Positions 24,969 through 34,558 are shown, counted from the stretch's first letter. The stretch: 41,350 nt of DNA from Sporosarcina sp. E16_8 (GCF_017347095.1 NZ_JADPRZ010000030.1:1-41350); one strand, 5' to 3'. The notes: generated by a model from the letters alone, not told the origin. Translations and numbers: made by a program.

Positions 24969-26486
24969 GTGATCAGGAACTTCAAGGATCGCATCAATGC
25001 GCTTGAAGGGGAAGAGTTCCCGTCCAAGACCTATCGGGAAATGGTTTTGCAACCTGCTTATGATGAAGCGAAGAAGTACTTTTTACATTCAATGATCCAG
25101 ATCCATACCGCACATTTAAAAATGTTGGAAGAGCAAGGTATTGTCAGTCAGGCGGATGCGTTGACGATTGGCAAAGCGATCCAGACACTCGATGTCGATT
25201 ATTACAGTACGGACCATTACAATCCGCTGTTTGAGGATCTTTTTTTTCGCATCGAGCATGATTTGATTGAAGACGCGGGGGAGATTGCGGGAAATTTGCA
25301 TATCGCACGAAGCCGAAACGATATGGGAATCGCCATTTATCGGATGACGCTTCGTAAAAAGTTACTAGAATTAATGAGTGAGATGATAGCGTTGAAAGAT
25401 GCACTGATTGCCTTTTGTGAAGAGCATGTCGATACGGTGATGATTGGTTATACGCATACACAACAAGCGCAACCGACAACGCTCGCTCATTATTTAAAGG
25501 CCGTTATTGATCAACTAGGCAGAGATTTCAAGCGCGTTCAGTCGGCGTTTGGAACGGTAAATCGAAGCAGTATGGGAGCTGCTGCACTGACGACAACGGG
25601 TTTTGCAATCAGTCGTGAACGAATGCGGGAGTTGCTAGCGTTTGACGATATTATCGAGAATTCATGGGATGCGGTGGCAGGCGCAGATTATATTACGGAA
25701 TCGGCGAGTGCAGTCCAGTTGTCCGCGTTAAATTTGGGGCGTACTGTTCAAGACTTTCTAACATGGGCGACGCAGGAGTTTAATGTTTTCACATTGGCTG
25801 ATCCATATGTCCAAATAAGTTCAATCATGCCGCAAAAACGCAATCCGGTTTCGATTGAACATATGCGTTCTTTATTGTCAGCGGTTGTTGGTGATACGAA
25901 TACGGTGTTGACGATGGTACACAACACGCCGTTCGGAGATATTGTGGATACGGAAGATGATATGCAGCCGTTCTTGTGGAAAGCGATTGATCGGCTGATT
26001 GGAATCTACCAATTGTTCGGCAGTGTCGTTCTCACCATGAAAGTGAATAAGAAAAAGTTGCTTGAACGGGCGGAAAATAGTTTTGCAAACGTGACTGAAC
26101 TGGCGGATACATTGGTGCGTTCGGAGAAGATTAGTTTTAGGCAATCCCATCTAATCGTTAGTAATTGTGTGAAGGCCTTGGTAGTGGCGGGCGAGGAATC
26201 GTTGATGAGCCTTACGTGGCAACTGGCGAATGACCAGGCACAGCTAGTTTTGAATAAAGATTTACTACTCACTGAAGAGGATTTCTATACAACGTTACGT
26301 CCGCAACATTTTGTCGCTATACGAACTATCTACGGCGGACCTTCTGCGGAAACGATGAAAGATTCACTTGAACAATCGAGAGAGTTTACGAAAGAAGCGA
26401 TGCAATGGCTGAGTGAAAAAGAACGAGTAATACTTGATGCGGAGATTCTGTTGGAGTCATTTAAAGCTGACTGGAGTGGAGCATGA
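24969..26486 (+). CDS. Argininosuccinate-lyase-like enzyme (fumarase/aspartase superfamily)
   Basis: The GTG at 24969 is 8 bp after AGGTGG; the GTG at 24957 lies inside that site. The product has 505 residues, somewhat longer than typical ArgH (about 460). Superfamily signatures are present: ARSRND, GYTHTQQAQPTTLAHYL and the mobile loop SSIMPQKRNPVSIEHMR carrying the catalytic Ser. True ArgH usually reads MPQKKNPDSLE; here it is KRNPVSIE. No arginine-biosynthesis gene is nearby and it follows an ABC importer by 33 bp. I infer a catabolic C-N lyase that releases fumarate from an imported N-succinyl-type amine (EDDS lyase is one known ArgH relative), but the substrate is not determinable. Confidence 0.82.
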   Translation: MIRNFKDRINALEGEEFPSKTYREMVLQPAYDEAKKYFLHSMIQIHTAHLKMLEEQGIVSQADALTIGKAIQTLDVDYYSTDHYNPLFEDLFFRIEHDLIEDAGEIAGNLHIARSRNDMGIAIYRMTLRKKLLELMSEMIALKDALIAFCEEHVDTVMIGYTHTQQAQPTTLAHYLKAVIDQLGRDFKRVQSAFGTVNRSSMGAAALTTTGFAISRERMRELLAFDDIIENSWDAVAGADYITESASAVQLSALNLGRTVQDFLTWATQEFNVFTLADPYVQISSIMPQKRNPVSIEHMRSLLSAVVGDTNTVLTMVHNTPFGDIVDTEDDMQPFLWKAIDRLIGIYQLFGSVVLTMKVNKKKLLERAENSFANVTELADTLVRSEKISFRQSHLIVSNCVKALVVAGEESLMSLTWQLANDQAQLVLNKDLLLTEEDFYTTLRPQHFVAIRTIYGGPSAETMKDSLEQSREFTKEAMQWLSEKERVILDAEILLESFKADWSGA

Positions 26487-26569
26487 TGGCGGTCACTTAC
26501 TTAAGGCCAACAGAAGCATGAAAGTTTGAACGGCAAGTACACGCTATTTTGTTGGTGGGAATCGCATAG

Positions 26570-26622
26570 AATAGGACAGTTATCCTCCGACCAATTACTG
26601 GTTGGAGGATAACTGTCCTATT
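26570..26622. terminator. Bidirectional terminator between lyase and regulator
   Basis: A 19-bp perfect stem (AATAGGACAGTTATCCTCC and complement) with a partly self-paired loop. The regulator's TAG stop lies inside the right arm. Confidence 0.9.
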
Positions 26623-27163
26623 TCTCATCATAGGAAATACATAAAAAACGCACATCGCTATCAGTATAATTATACCAATAATGGAGGTCGCGTGAATCGA
26701 CCATAATGGAGTCGAAGGCATCGAGTGTATGTAGATTCTCCCCGATTTGTACAGTCAATTGCCCCTCAAGAACATATAAGAATTCCTGCCCTTTATGGGT
26801 GATGGGATCACCTTCATTTTGATTAGGTTTCATGACAACAAGAAGTGGAGTGAAAGCTGGTTGATTAATTTCACCGCTCAAGTCTTTGTAATAAATATCA
26901 TGTTCTTTCATCTGGATAGGAACGGCTGAATTCCGATGAACTACTTCTTTTTCTTCATTTGGGTCGAGGAAAAAGGTACTTGGATTCACTTCGAGAGCAA
27001 TGGAAATCTTTTTAAGTGACTCCAGTGTTGCTGAAGATTTCCCTCGTTCCAATTGAGATAAAAAGCTAATGGAAAACCCAGTCATTTCGGCAAGGACTTT
27101 CAATGTCAAACGTCTTTTTGTTCGAATTTCCTTTATTTTAATACCCAAAGTACTATCTTGCAT
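26618..27163 (-). CDS. XRE-family regulator with cupin domain
   Basis: The 181-residue protein has an HTH_3 domain at about 9-64 (RRLTLKVLAEMTGFSISFLSQLERGKSSATLESLKKIS). A small cupin domain at about 105-178 includes GDPITHKGQEFLYVLEGQL and DAFDSIMVDSRDLHYWYN. XRE-cupin regulators such as PuuR usually control amino-acid, polyamine or related catabolism, with the cupin sensing the ligand. It is transcribed divergently from the MFS/OCD pair across 112 bp that holds a perfect palindrome. It converges on the lyase gene. Its target is probably the MFS/OCD operon, and possibly the ABC operon, though no matching palindrome was seen there. Confidence 0.9.
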   Translation of the reverse strand: MQDSTLGIKIKEIRTKRRLTLKVLAEMTGFSISFLSQLERGKSSATLESLKKISIALEVNPSTFFLDPNEEKEVVHRNSAVPIQMKEHDIYYKDLSGEINQPAFTPLLVVMKPNQNEGDPITHKGQEFLYVLEGQLTVQIGENLHTLDAFDSIMVDSRDLHYWYNYTDSDVRFLCISYDEK

Positions 27164-27186
27164 CTAAACACTCCTTAAAATAAACG

Positions 27187-27215
27187 TTGACAGAATATTA
27201 TAGTATCATTATGAT
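27187..27215 (+). promoter_or_regulatory. Sigma-A promoter of the MFS/OCD operon
   Basis: TTGACA (27187-27192), a 17-bp spacer and TATGAT (27210-27215), close to consensus. Confidence 0.8.
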
Positions 27216-27227
27216 GGAATTAATACA

Positions 27228-27248
27228 AATTGAAGTGTCACTTCAATT
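27228..27248. promoter_or_regulatory. Perfect 10-1-10 operator palindrome
   Basis: The arms AATTGAAGTG and CACTTCAATT flank a single central T. It lies just downstream of the predicted transcription start, next to the divergent XRE-cupin gene, its most likely binder. Confidence 0.75.
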
Positions 27249-27275
27249 CACTTAGCAAACAAAGGGGAGTTTGGT

Positions 27276-28553
27276 ATGGAAAAGAAAAAGATGAATCGAG
27301 TCTTGCTTGCGAGTCTCATAGGGAGTTCCATCGAGTGGTTCGATTACTTTTTGTATGGAACGGTAGCGGCACTCGTTTTTAATCAAGTATTCTTTGTTAC
27401 AGAAGACCCGTCAGTTGGGCTGTTGCTAGCATATGCATCGTTTGCACTCGCGTTTTTCATACGTCCGTTTGGGGGAATCATTTTTAGTCATATTGGTGAC
27501 CGGATTGGAAGAAAGAAAACACTTGTCATAACACTAACGTTGATGGGGGTTGCAACATTCGGGATGGGGCTATTGCCAACATACCAAGCAATCGGAATTT
27601 GGGCACCGATTCTACTGATTACACTACGCTTGATCCAAGGATTAGGTATCGGCGGAGAATGGGGTGGAGCATTACTGCTCGCTGTCGAATATGCACCAAA
27701 AGAAAAACGTGGACTTTATGGAAGTGTACCACAAATGGGAATTACAATTGGGATGCTACTTGGAACAATTGCACTTTCGATTATGACACTTCTTCCAGAA
27801 GATTCATTTATGACATGGGGATGGCGCGTTCCGTTCATCTTAAGTGCATTGCTTGTCGTGTTTGGATTATGGATTCGTAAAGGAATTGACGAAACACCGT
27901 CGTTTAAGGCAGTACAGGAAAAAGGGGATATTCCGAAAGTACCGCTATTCCATACGCTTAAATATCACTGGCGCGAAGTACTTATCGCAATTGGCGCAAA
28001 AGTTGTTGAAACTGCACCATTTTATATTTTCAGTACGTTTGTCGTATCTTATGCAACGACAAATCTTGGTTTCACTCGGACCGCAACACTGGGAGCGGTT
28101 ATGGTCGGAACAATTGTTACAACGATTTTAATCCCAATTATGGGAGCATTATCTGACCGTGTTGGTAGAAAGCCATTGTATGTATTCGGTACAATCGCCA
28201 TGGCATTGTATGCGTTCCCATACTTCTGGTTAGTGAAGCAAGGTTCGGTAACACTTCTCGTAATTGCTACAGTTATTGGACTAGGCGTCATCTGGGCACC
28301 GATTACTGCAGTTCTTGGCACAATGTTATCAGAAATATTCTCGGCAGAAGTCCGTTATACAGGTATTTCACTCGGGTATCAGATTGGTGCAGCGTTAGCT
28401 GGGGGAACAGCACCACTTGTTGCAACGGCACTCTTACTAAAATTCAACAATTCATATGTACCAGTCGCACTGTATATTATCTTTACAGCAGTCGTTTCAT
28501 TGTTAGCGGTTTGGGCTGTTAAAGATCGTAAAGGTCAAGAATTGGATGCATAA
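27276..28553 (+). CDS. MFS transporter, metabolite:H+ symporter (MHS) type
   Basis: The 425-residue protein has twelve predicted helices. MHS-family marks are SLIGSSIEWFDYFLYGT in helix 1, the loop 2-3 motif GDRIGRKKTL and its second-half repeat SDRVGRKPLYV. MHS members take up proline, betaine, alpha-ketoglutarate, shikimate and similar acids or zwitterions. AAAGGGGAG precedes the ATG. It is co-transcribed with the OCD-family enzyme 21 bp downstream, so the transported compound is probably that enzyme's substrate or product. Confidence 0.9.
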   Translation: MEKKKMNRVLLASLIGSSIEWFDYFLYGTVAALVFNQVFFVTEDPSVGLLLAYASFALAFFIRPFGGIIFSHIGDRIGRKKTLVITLTLMGVATFGMGLLPTYQAIGIWAPILLITLRLIQGLGIGGEWGGALLLAVEYAPKEKRGLYGSVPQMGITIGMLLGTIALSIMTLLPEDSFMTWGWRVPFILSALLVVFGLWIRKGIDETPSFKAVQEKGDIPKVPLFHTLKYHWREVLIAIGAKVVETAPFYIFSTFVVSYATTNLGFTRTATLGAVMVGTIVTTILIPIMGALSDRVGRKPLYVFGTIAMALYAFPYFWLVKQGSVTLLVIATVIGLGVIWAPITAVLGTMLSEIFSAEVRYTGISLGYQIGAALAGGTAPLVATALLLKFNNSYVPVALYIIFTAVVSLLAVWAVKDRKGQELDA

Positions 28554-28574
28554 CTAAAAAAAGGTGGTATAAAC

Positions 28575-29564
28575 ATGCTTTTATTGAATGAAAAACAAAT
28601 CCAATCCATGTATGGAATGAAAGAAGCATTAGTAGACATCGAAAAGGTATTACGTTCTAAGGTGGAAGGGAAGATAAAGAATCCGCCACGGACAGTCGTT
28701 GAATTTCCAGAGCATAACGCATCTTCACTGTATATGCCAAGCGCGGATCTAGTTGAAGAAGTGGTTACTGTGAAAACGGTTACAATTTTCCCGAACAATC
28801 CAGCGGTTGGCAAGCCGACAACTCAAGGGGTCGTGCTCGTCACGGATGCACAAAATGGTGAGCATCTAGCATTGATGAATGCATCGTATCTGACAAGATT
28901 GCGCACGGGTGCACTTAGTGGATTGGCGACAGCGAAATTGTCAAAGCTGAACTCAACTGTGTTGACAGTTATTGGTACAGGCGGAATGGCATTTGAACAA
29001 GTTTTAGGTGTTCTAGCAGTTCGCGCTATCAAAGAGATTCTTCTTGTTAATCCGACAGAAGAAAAAGCGGTGAAGTTTGGTGAAAGGCTTCAAGCATATG
29101 GAATTAACGAAGCAATTCAAATTACTAGTGTAAGGGATGTAGCAGAAGCAGTTCGCCGTGCAGATATCATTTGTTGCAGCACTCGCTCTACTACACCAGT
29201 TTTCAACGGCAATGATGTTAAGCCAGGGACGCATGTTAATGGGGTTGGATCCTATTTACCACATATGAGGGAAGTAGATTTTGAATTCATTCAACGTGCT
29301 AGTAAAATTGTTGTTGATGATCTGGAAGGTGTAACAGAAGAGGCTGGTGAATTGATCCACGCTGCTACTGAGCCCGACTGGGGATTCGAAAAGATTCACG
29401 GGGAGTTAATGGATGTCGTTATTGGAAAGGTCGATGCTCGTACGGATGATGAAGAGATTACTTTCTTCAAATCAGTAGGTGCGGCCTATTTCGATTTGGC
29501 CGTTGCAAAGGGTGTCTATCGAAAAGCGAATGATCAAGGTATCGGGATTCAGTTCGAGATATAA
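28575..29564 (+). CDS. Ornithine cyclodeaminase/mu-crystallin family enzyme
   Basis: The 329-residue protein has an OCD-family fold. The N-terminal substrate part contains [21 protein letters not shown] and [12 protein letters not shown] (the Arg that contacts the carboxylate). The Rossmann motif is [12 protein letters not shown]. The family includes ornithine cyclodeaminase, L-alanine dehydrogenase, delta1-pyrroline/piperideine-2-carboxylate reductase and opine-type dehydrogenases. Sequence does not decide between them. Its operon partner is an MHS transporter, and the divergent XRE-cupin regulator supports a role in amino-acid-like compound catabolism. AAAGGTGG precedes the ATG; a strong terminator follows. 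Confidence 0.88.
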   Translation: MLLLNEKQIQSMYGMKEALVDIEKVLRSKVEGKIKNPPRTVVEFPEHNASSLYMPSADLVEEVVTVKTVTIFPNNPAVGKPTTQGVVLVTDAQNGEHLALMNASYLTRLRTGALSGLATAKLSKLNSTVLTVIGTGGMAFEQVLGVLAVRAIKEILLVNPTEEKAVKFGERLQAYGINEAIQITSVRDVAEAVRRADIICCSTRSTTPVFNGNDVKPGTHVNGVGSYLPHMREVDFEFIQRASKIVVDDLEGVTEEAGELIHAATEPDWGFEKIHGELMDVVIGKVDARTDDEEITFFKSVGAAYFDLAVAKGVYRKANDQGIGIQFEI

Positions 29565-29578
29565 GTTGTTGGGAAATA

Positions 29579-29617
29579 GAAAGAAGACCATTTCGATAGT
29601 AGAAATGGTCTTCTTTC
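29579..29617 (+). terminator. Rho-independent terminator after the OCD gene
   Basis: GAAAGAAGACCATTTC (29579-29594) pairs perfectly with 29602-29617 around a 7-nt loop. Confidence 0.9.
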
Positions 29618-30016
29618 GTGTGGTGCATTTGTATGAGTTTTACGATTTGTGATGAGTTCCTTCTATTATATAGACATATTTTTAACTATGGCAGTCGACG
29701 GGTTGGAAGATAGAAGTATGGTAGACTGTTTTAAGCGTCCGGTTAACGGGTATAGATTACTATAAGGTGAATGAAGCGCTCCTCGTCCCAGGTGATGTCG
29801 GTTGCAGTTTAATTCATCCTATTTACGTTGTTCCAGTAATGCTTAATCTGTTTGTACCTTCTACTCTAGTAAACAACTATACCCATAAATTGGACCAAGG
29901 TAGACTTTAAACTACATGCTACGATAGAGGTGCAACAAAGAGGTACACAAGCAGTACCACTAACATTTGGTAATTCACAAGCGATACCATAGTTTTTAAG
30001 AGGAGGAAATTATTTT
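29618..30016 (+). promoter_or_regulatory. Long upstream region of the S-layer gene
   Basis: About 400 bp without a gene. It must contain the S-layer promoter and leader. A weak candidate is TTGGAC (29890-29895), 17 bp, TACATG (29913-29918), leaving a leader of about 90 nt. AGGAGG at 30001-30006 is the ribosome site. Nothing else was recognised. Confidence 0.4.
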
Positions 30017-32884
30017 ATGTCTATTAATCAATCAGCGAAGTACAAAAAATTTATAGTAGGTGCTGCATCTGCAGCATTGGTAGCGTCTGCGGTAGCACCA
30101 GTAGCAAGCGCGAAAGATTTCAAGGATACAAAAGGTAACACGCACGAACCAGCAATCGACGCACTATCTGATGCAGGTGTCATCACTGGCTATCCAGACG
30201 GTTCATTCTTGCCAAACAAAACAATGACTCGTTCTGACGTTGTTAAATTGATGGGTAAATGGCTTGTATCTGAAGGCTATAAAGTACCAACAGACTACAA
30301 AACTAAGATGCGTTTCGATGACTTGAAAACAACATCTAATGATGAACTATTGCAATATGCTGCAGTCGTTAAAGACAATGGCGTATTCAACGGAAGTAAC
30401 GGTAATCTGCTAGCAGGCGACAACATCACTCGTGAAAACATGGCTGTTGTTATCGTTCGCGCATTTGACCAAGTAAAAGACATGGATCTTGTAACTTTCG
30501 TTAAAGCACAAGAGTTCAAAAAAGACGTTACTGATCTAGCGAAAGCGAAAGCTGAAGCTCGTACAGCAATCGACGTTCTTGATTTCTTCGATATCACGAA
30601 CCCGGCTGCACCAGCTTTCAACCCGAAAAACACGACAACTCGTGGACAGTTCGCTACATTCCTACACAAAACAGTTAACACAGATTTCTCTGCAGTTAAA
30701 GCACCTGAAGTAGATGAAAATCAAGTAGCAGTAGATGCAGCAGCTGAACAAGTTAAAGCTGGCGCAGTAACTGTTGCTCGTGGAAACTATGCAACTGATG
30801 CTAACAAACTAGCGGCAGTTCAAACATATGTTACTTCACTTGTAACTGAAAAAGACGTAGTAGCAACAGTAGTAGCTGGTAAAACTGCTGGAGAATTTGC
30901 TGTGACACTTACTAAAGGTGAAGCAAAAGCAGAAAAAACTATCGCTATGACATTCGACTTCGCAGCAGATGATCGCTTTGTTACTGAAGTTAATGCATTG
31001 AACGCTACACAAGTTGAAGTTAAATTCAGCGCAGCTGTAGATAAAGCTTCATTGTTTACAGATGGTAAAAGTGGTGCGTTCAAAGCTACTGTTTCTCTAG
31101 GTTCTTTAGATACACAGCCTTCAGGCACACTTGCAGGCGAGCTTAGCGCAGACGGTAAAACGCTGAAAATCACAACTCAAAATGTGATTTCAAAACGTTA
31201 TGACGTTGTTGTTGACGGATTGAAAGCAGTAACTGGTTCTACTTTCGATAAATACGAATCTACTATTACAATTGCAGCTGACAAAACAGCTCCTACAATT
31301 CTTGGAACTGAAAGAGTTTCTGCTTCACAAGTAAAAGTTACTTTCTCAGAACCACTAAAATCACTTGGAACTGTTTCATACAAACTTGCTGATGGAAGTA
31401 CTGTTGTTGCAGGTGAGACAGGTATAACTGCTTCTACATTCAATGCGGGAGATACTGAAGTACTCTTCACTATCGGTAGCGGCGTTGCAGCTAATAAAGA
31501 AGTTATTGCAACATTCATCGGAGCACAAGACCAAGCCGGTAACTTAATGACTCCAAACCCAGCAACTGCTTCATTAACTAAAGGTGCTGCTGATGGGGTT
31601 GTTCCAACAGTATCTACAATTACTCAAACGAGTGCTAAAGAATTTGCAGTTAAGTTTTCAGAACAACTTTCTGCAGCTCCGACTGTAACGGTTGGTGGTG
31701 TAGCTGTAAGTTCTGTAGTCAAAGATAATACTGATCCTACAAAATACATCGTAACTACTACTGGTGTATTAGATGGAGCTAAAACAGTTGGAATCTCGTC
31801 ATTCTCAGACTTAAGCGGAGAAGTAGGAGCTACTACAAGCAAGGTAGTTACATTCGTTAAAGACGCGGACGCTCCTAAGGTTGTTTCAAGTTCTGTAGTT
31901 CAAGACGCTACTAATGGCAAAGAATATCTAGAACTTTCATTTGATAAAAATGTTAATCTAGACGGTATAGTAGCAGATTCAAAAGTTAGCGGAGTTGGTA
32001 CTTTTGTAAAAGACTATGTAACTAGCGCTTCGACTAACTTTACTGCAACACAAGTAGCTTATAAAGATTCTAGTAACAAAAAAGTTGTACGCGTTGAATT
32101 AGATGCATTCTTGGGTGATACTGCTACTGACATTAAAGGAGCAACTTATACTCTAGATTTAACTTTTGTTAAATTAACAAGTGATGCGAATACAACAGCA
32201 GCTACTACTGCAGTTACATTCACTCGTGGTGTAGACGGAACTCCTGTTAGTAATCCAGTGGTAGCCGTATCTACTTTAGCTCAGGACGCTGCTGATAATA
32301 ACAAAGTAAATGTTACTTTTGACAAAGCTGTAGATGGAGCTTCTGCAACAAATCCAGCTAACTATAAAATTGATGGTGCTGTAGTTGAGTCAGTAACTTT
32401 GAAACCAGTAACAACTGGAACTACTACTACTCAAGTAGCTGTTCTAAATCTTAAAGCAGGTTCAAATAACTTTACTGGCACTCGTAATATTACTATTGAG
32501 AATGTAAAAGCTCTTGGTTCTACTAAAATAATGGAGCCTTATTTCATCAACACTGTCTCACTTAAAGAAAATATTGCTCCAACAGTAGCTTCAGCAAAAT
32601 TGACTGCTACTAACAAAATTACTCTTACTTTCTCTGAAAATGTAAGTGATGTTGCAGGTCTTGATTTCGAGGTTTTAGTTGGAGGGAAATCACAAGGTAC
32701 TGCTAATGAAGTAAATGCAGGTATTCTTGCAACATCTCCTAAAACAGTCGAAATATCGATTACTGAGTTAGATGCCGCTGCGCTTGCAAAAGGAATTTCT
32801 CTTAAAGCACTATCTACTCTTGATATCACAGACGTAGCTGGAAATAAACTTTCAGTACCTGCAAATATCTTAGTAACACAATAA
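30017..32884 (+). CDS. S-layer protein with three SLH domains
   Basis: The 955-residue secreted protein has a signal peptide at 1-32 (VASA then KDFKD). Three SLH domains follow at about 34-80, 97-150 and 160-215 (DFKDTKGNTHEPAIDALSD, GVITGYPDGSF, ITRENMAVVIVRAF). They bind pyruvylated secondary cell-wall polymer. The rest, to residue 955, is Thr/Ala/Val-rich with repeated Ig-like/Big-type modules (patterns such as VKVTFSEPL, ITLTFSENV and DKTAPTIL) that build the lattice. It is preceded by a perfect AGGAGG and a long leader, and codon use is highly uniform, as expected for a very abundant protein. It is monocistronic, with a terminator at 32948. Confidence 0.93.
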   Translation: MSINQSAKYKKFIVGAASAALVASAVAPVASAKDFKDTKGNTHEPAIDALSDAGVITGYPDGSFLPNKTMTRSDVVKLMGKWLVSEGYKVPTDYKTKMRFDDLKTTSNDELLQYAAVVKDNGVFNGSNGNLLAGDNITRENMAVVIVRAFDQVKDMDLVTFVKAQEFKKDVTDLAKAKAEARTAIDVLDFFDITNPAAPAFNPKNTTTRGQFATFLHKTVNTDFSAVKAPEVDENQVAVDAAAEQVKAGAVTVARGNYATDANKLAAVQTYVTSLVTEKDVVATVVAGKTAGEFAVTLTKGEAKAEKTIAMTFDFAADDRFVTEVNALNATQVEVKFSAAVDKASLFTDGKSGAFKATVSLGSLDTQPSGTLAGELSADGKTLKITTQNVISKRYDVVVDGLKAVTGSTFDKYESTITIAADKTAPTILGTERVSASQVKVTFSEPLKSLGTVSYKLADGSTVVAGETGITASTFNAGDTEVLFTIGSGVAANKEVIATFIGAQDQAGNLMTPNPATASLTKGAADGVVPTVSTITQTSAKEFAVKFSEQLSAAPTVTVGGVAVSSVVKDNTDPTKYIVTTTGVLDGAKTVGISSFSDLSGEVGATTSKVVTFVKDADAPKVVSSSVVQDATNGKEYLELSFDKNVNLDGIVADSKVSGVGTFVKDYVTSASTNFTATQVAYKDSSNKKVVRVELDAFLGDTATDIKGATYTLDLTFVKLTSDANTTAATTAVTFTRGVDGTPVSNPVVAVSTLAQDAADNNKVNVTFDKAVDGASATNPANYKIDGAVVESVTLKPVTTGTTTTQVAVLNLKAGSNNFTGTRNITIENVKALGSTKIMEPYFINTVSLKENIAPTVASAKLTATNKITLTFSENVSDVAGLDFEVLVGGKSQGTANEVNAGILATSPKTVEISITELDAAALAKGISLKALSTLDITDVAGNKLSVPANILVTQ

Positions 32885-32947
32885 GAGTTTCAACACAATT
32901 TAAATAACACTCTACTTGTCATAAGTGGAAGTTAATAATATGAATCT

Positions 32948-32987
32948 GAAAATCCACCCAAGTTTATCGCGACCTGGGTGGATTTTC
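32948..32987 (+). terminator. Terminator of the S-layer gene
   Basis: GAAAATCCACCCA pairs with TGGGTGGATTTTC around a 14-nt loop, followed by TTTCT. Confidence 0.9.
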
Positions 32988-33044
32988 TTTCTGCGTGAAA
33001 AAACTGAATTTCAAGTTGAATGATTGAATCCTGTGTAATTACTG

Positions 33045-33140
33045 AGCGTAGGCGCCTTACCAGGGGTAGCCGAAGCCATAAGACTGGCGGCGAAGCTGCT
33101 TGGCTTAGGGCGGGAGGCATCCCCTAAGCGCCGAAGCGGA
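33045..33140 (-). repeat. Interspersed ~100-bp repeat, copy B (inverted)
   Basis: Its reverse complement shares a continuous identical core with copy A from the GATGCCTCCCGCCC words through GCCGCCAGTCTTA, with scattered changes at the ends. Confidence 0.85.
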
Positions 33141-33180
33141 TTTGATGGAAAATCTTTATTTAAACTCTTTATATACACAG

Positions 33181-33221
33181 AAAAAGCGGAACAAGCTCAT
33201 TACGAGCTTGTTCCGCTTTTT
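33181..33221. terminator. Bidirectional terminator
   Basis: AAAAAGCGGAACAAGCTC and its perfect complement surround the loop ATTAC. It ends the minus-strand gene at 33239. Confidence 0.92.
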
Positions 33222-33238
33222 CAATTCTACCTATCTAC

Positions 33239-34558
33239 TTACTTCTTCAAAGCCTCAGCTTTTTCAAACTCTAACTCTAATTGTTTAATATACTCTTCCA
33301 TGCTGATTGCGTTTTTGATAACATCAGCTGGGATCTTGATTTCTTTCACCGCATTATAGTCGCTGAATGTACCAGTAATAAGTTGTTTGATAGAGATTAA
33401 ATCTTCATCAACACCCATTGTCATATGCGTAGTTCCTGATGTTGCAATCGGGAACAACGTTTTTTTGTCAATTGTCGTGACAACGTAGTATTCTTCGATG
33501 TTGATAGCAAGGTCAGCAAAAATATCTTCTACTCCTTCTGATTCTTCAGTTACTTCCCCTTCAACTGCTTCCACTTCAGTAGCTTCTGTAACTTCAGTGC
33601 CTTCAACAGTACCTTCAATAGAATCTTCAGTAGCACCAGGTGACAGTATACCTGTCAGTAGTACCAGTGCATCTTCCATGATTTCACCGAACTCTTCGTT
33701 TGTTAGCGTTTGTGTCATAACATACATATCTTCGTATTCAAAGATGTGGATGCCTTTAGTGAACTTTTTCATTAATCCCAACTGTGCCAAAGGATCTGCT
33801 TGTGCGATAGAAGCCTGTAGCAGGCCTTCCGTCATTGCATCGTCAAATTTAACCCATTTGTCGCCAGTCTTTTGGAAATAGCCATCTTTAGTGAAGTACG
33901 TTTCGGAAACATCCTCCGTCTTTTCACCTTCAAGATTCATTGTCATCTTAGAGAGCATGTACATTGCAATTGGGTCCTGAATCACGTTCATATCAATATC
34001 CATCAGCATATCCATTGAACCCAGTTCAGATGATGTCTCCATCTTTTGATCCAATGTCATTTTTGAAGAATAGCTCTTCAAGTCAGCTGCCAGCATTTTT
34101 TCTAAAAATGCAGGGACGTCTGTTACACGGTTCGTCGTAACGTTTACCGTTTTTTTGTCTTCAGAAACGTTAACTTCAAAACCTTCTACTGTTGCTAAAA
34201 ACTCACCAGAAACATAGTTTCCAGCGTTTTTCAAAGTAAGAGGGAATTCAGTGTCCGCTTTCTTGCCGTTTACTTTAATCGAATTTACAGCTGCGTTAAA
34301 ATCAACAGTCAAATGCGTGTTTGTTACGTTAACTTTACCTGATTTGTCCTTGGAAACTTTATAGCCAGCTTCTTTAAACAAATCTTCCACCGGAATTAAA
34401 ACTTGATCATGTGACATGAACGGTTGCTCGTAGCTAGTAACCTCGACGCCATCTACTACTAACTTTAGTGCGGATGATTGTGCGGCCGCTGATCCGTGTG
34501 GCAATGCGAACGATAGTGCAAAAACGAACGCCAATGCCCATGTAATAATCTTCTTCAT
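33239..34558 (-). CDS. Secreted protein with copper-amine-oxidase-N domain
   Basis: The 439-residue protein has a signal peptide (1-25). A copper amine oxidase N-terminal-like (stalk) domain covers about 30-148: LKLVVDGVEV, VLIPVEDLFKEAGYKV and VNVTTNRV. These domains are wall-associated modules and carry no oxidase activity here. The C-terminal two-thirds looks like the DUF6612/LppX-type ligand- or lipid-binding beta fold (SYSSKMTLDQKM, TYFTKDGYFQKTGDKWVKFDD). An acidic Glu/Thr/Val-rich insertion lies at about 318-345. GGGGG precedes the ATG. Its position between the S-layer gene and the haem locus suggests an envelope role, but the function is unknown. Confidence 0.8.
   Translation of the reverse strand: MKKIITWALAFVFALSFALPHGSAAAQSSALKLVVDGVEVTSYEQPFMSHDQVLIPVEDLFKEAGYKVSKDKSGKVNVTNTHLTVDFNAAVNSIKVNGKKADTEFPLTLKNAGNYVSGEFLATVEGFEVNVSEDKKTVNVTTNRVTDVPAFLEKMLAADLKSYSSKMTLDQKMETSSELGSMDMLMDIDMNVIQDPIAMYMLSKMTMNLEGEKTEDVSETYFTKDGYFQKTGDKWVKFDDAMTEGLLQASIAQADPLAQLGLMKKFTKGIHIFEYEDMYVMTQTLTNEEFGEIMEDALVLLTGILSPGATEDSIEGTVEGTEVTEATEVEAVEGEVTEESEGVEDIFADLAINIEEYYVVTTIDKKTLFPIATSGTTHMTMGVDEDLISIKQLITGTFSDYNAVKEIKIPADVIKNAISMEEYIKQLELEFEKAEALKK

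Larger units (their letters stand above)
32885..33238. other. Intergenic region with two terminators and a repeat
   Basis: Between the convergent S-layer and copper-amine-oxidase-N genes lie a terminator at 32948-32987, a repeat copy at 33045-33140 and a terminator at 33181-33221. No gene is present. Confidence 0.8.

Noticed and set aside
24969..26486. Calling this gene argH of arginine biosynthesis
   Set aside because: No argG or other arginine gene is adjacent, the catalytic-loop sequence differs, and it is operonic with an importer.
30295..32829. Long minus-strand open frames opposite the S-layer gene
   Set aside because: They are shadows created by the Ala/Thr/Val-rich codon pattern of the S-layer gene; no ribosome sites and no family resemblance.
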